This document shows positions 63,918 through 64,000 of a DNA stretch of 64,000 nucleotides, one piece after another (the first letter of the stretch is position 1; each line of letters starts with the position of its first letter). Both the position numbers and the translations under genes were made by a program. The stretch spans positions 10,081,554 through 10,145,553 of the forward strand of contig JADWOT020000008.1 of assembly GCA_036345935.2 (NCBI GenBank). Reading direction: 5' to 3'. The notes beneath the pieces were generated by a model. It was not told the DNA's origin, made no database searches, and saw only the letters and a program-made list of their open reading frames with translations. This stretch comes from Taenia hydatigena (lineage: Eukaryota; Platyhelminthes; Cestoda; Cyclophyllidea; Taeniidae).

Positions 63918-64000
63918 CTAAAAAGGGAATAGGAACAATAAGTTACCATGGATTTAATCACAGTGTTCAATGACTGTATGCGAAGCAAACAGAACTATTC

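Overview
This is eukaryotic genomic DNA. Genes are split into many small exons with GT-AG introns, the base composition is AT-rich, and there are no bacterial-style operons or ribosome binding sites. Intron sizes range from 33 and 44 bases to nearly 5 kb. Together with the protein repertoire and splice acceptors just upstream of several ATGs, this suggests a flatworm, most likely a tapeworm. That assignment is inference. I recognise no virus, complete transposon, CRISPR array, rRNA or convincing tRNA.

Layout on the + strand: (1) about 3-8467, the 3' part of a Dbl-family Rho guanine nucleotide exchange factor (spectrin-like region, then DH and PH domains). (2) about 9697-10938, a small coiled-coil protein resembling snapin/pallidin-type subunits of BLOC-1 or BORC, with its 5' end unresolved. 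(3) 10954-22639, a complete flightless-1 homologue in 11 exons (leucine-rich repeats plus six gelsolin-like repeats). (4) 24319-38469, a complete golgin-97 (GOLGA1) homologue in 18 exons ending in a GRIP domain. (5) 38470-53030, about 14.5 kb with no supportable gene. (6) 53044-57050, a two-exon rhodopsin-like GPCR that lacks several class A hallmark residues; its intron holds a 454-base pure pyrimidine CCT tract.

On the - strand: (7) 60149-59334, an intact single-exon reading frame of 271 residues with an MGGRGS start and a nearby Cys cluster. (8) 63917-62465, the C-terminal exons of a Ser-rich, probably nuclear, protein that continues past the right edge.

The exon chains of genes 3, 4 and 6 each sum to a multiple of three with matching phases, which strongly supports those models. 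The genes form no obvious pathway, although Rho signalling and flightless-1 both act on actin and the BLOC/BORC-like protein and golgin-97 both act in membrane traffic. The most unusual point is the junction of genes 2 and 3: the stop of one and the start of the other are 15 bases apart, and a single 3' splice site appears to serve both. Three diverged copies of an unnamed dispersed repeat lie near 42.2, 45.8 and 60.5 kb.
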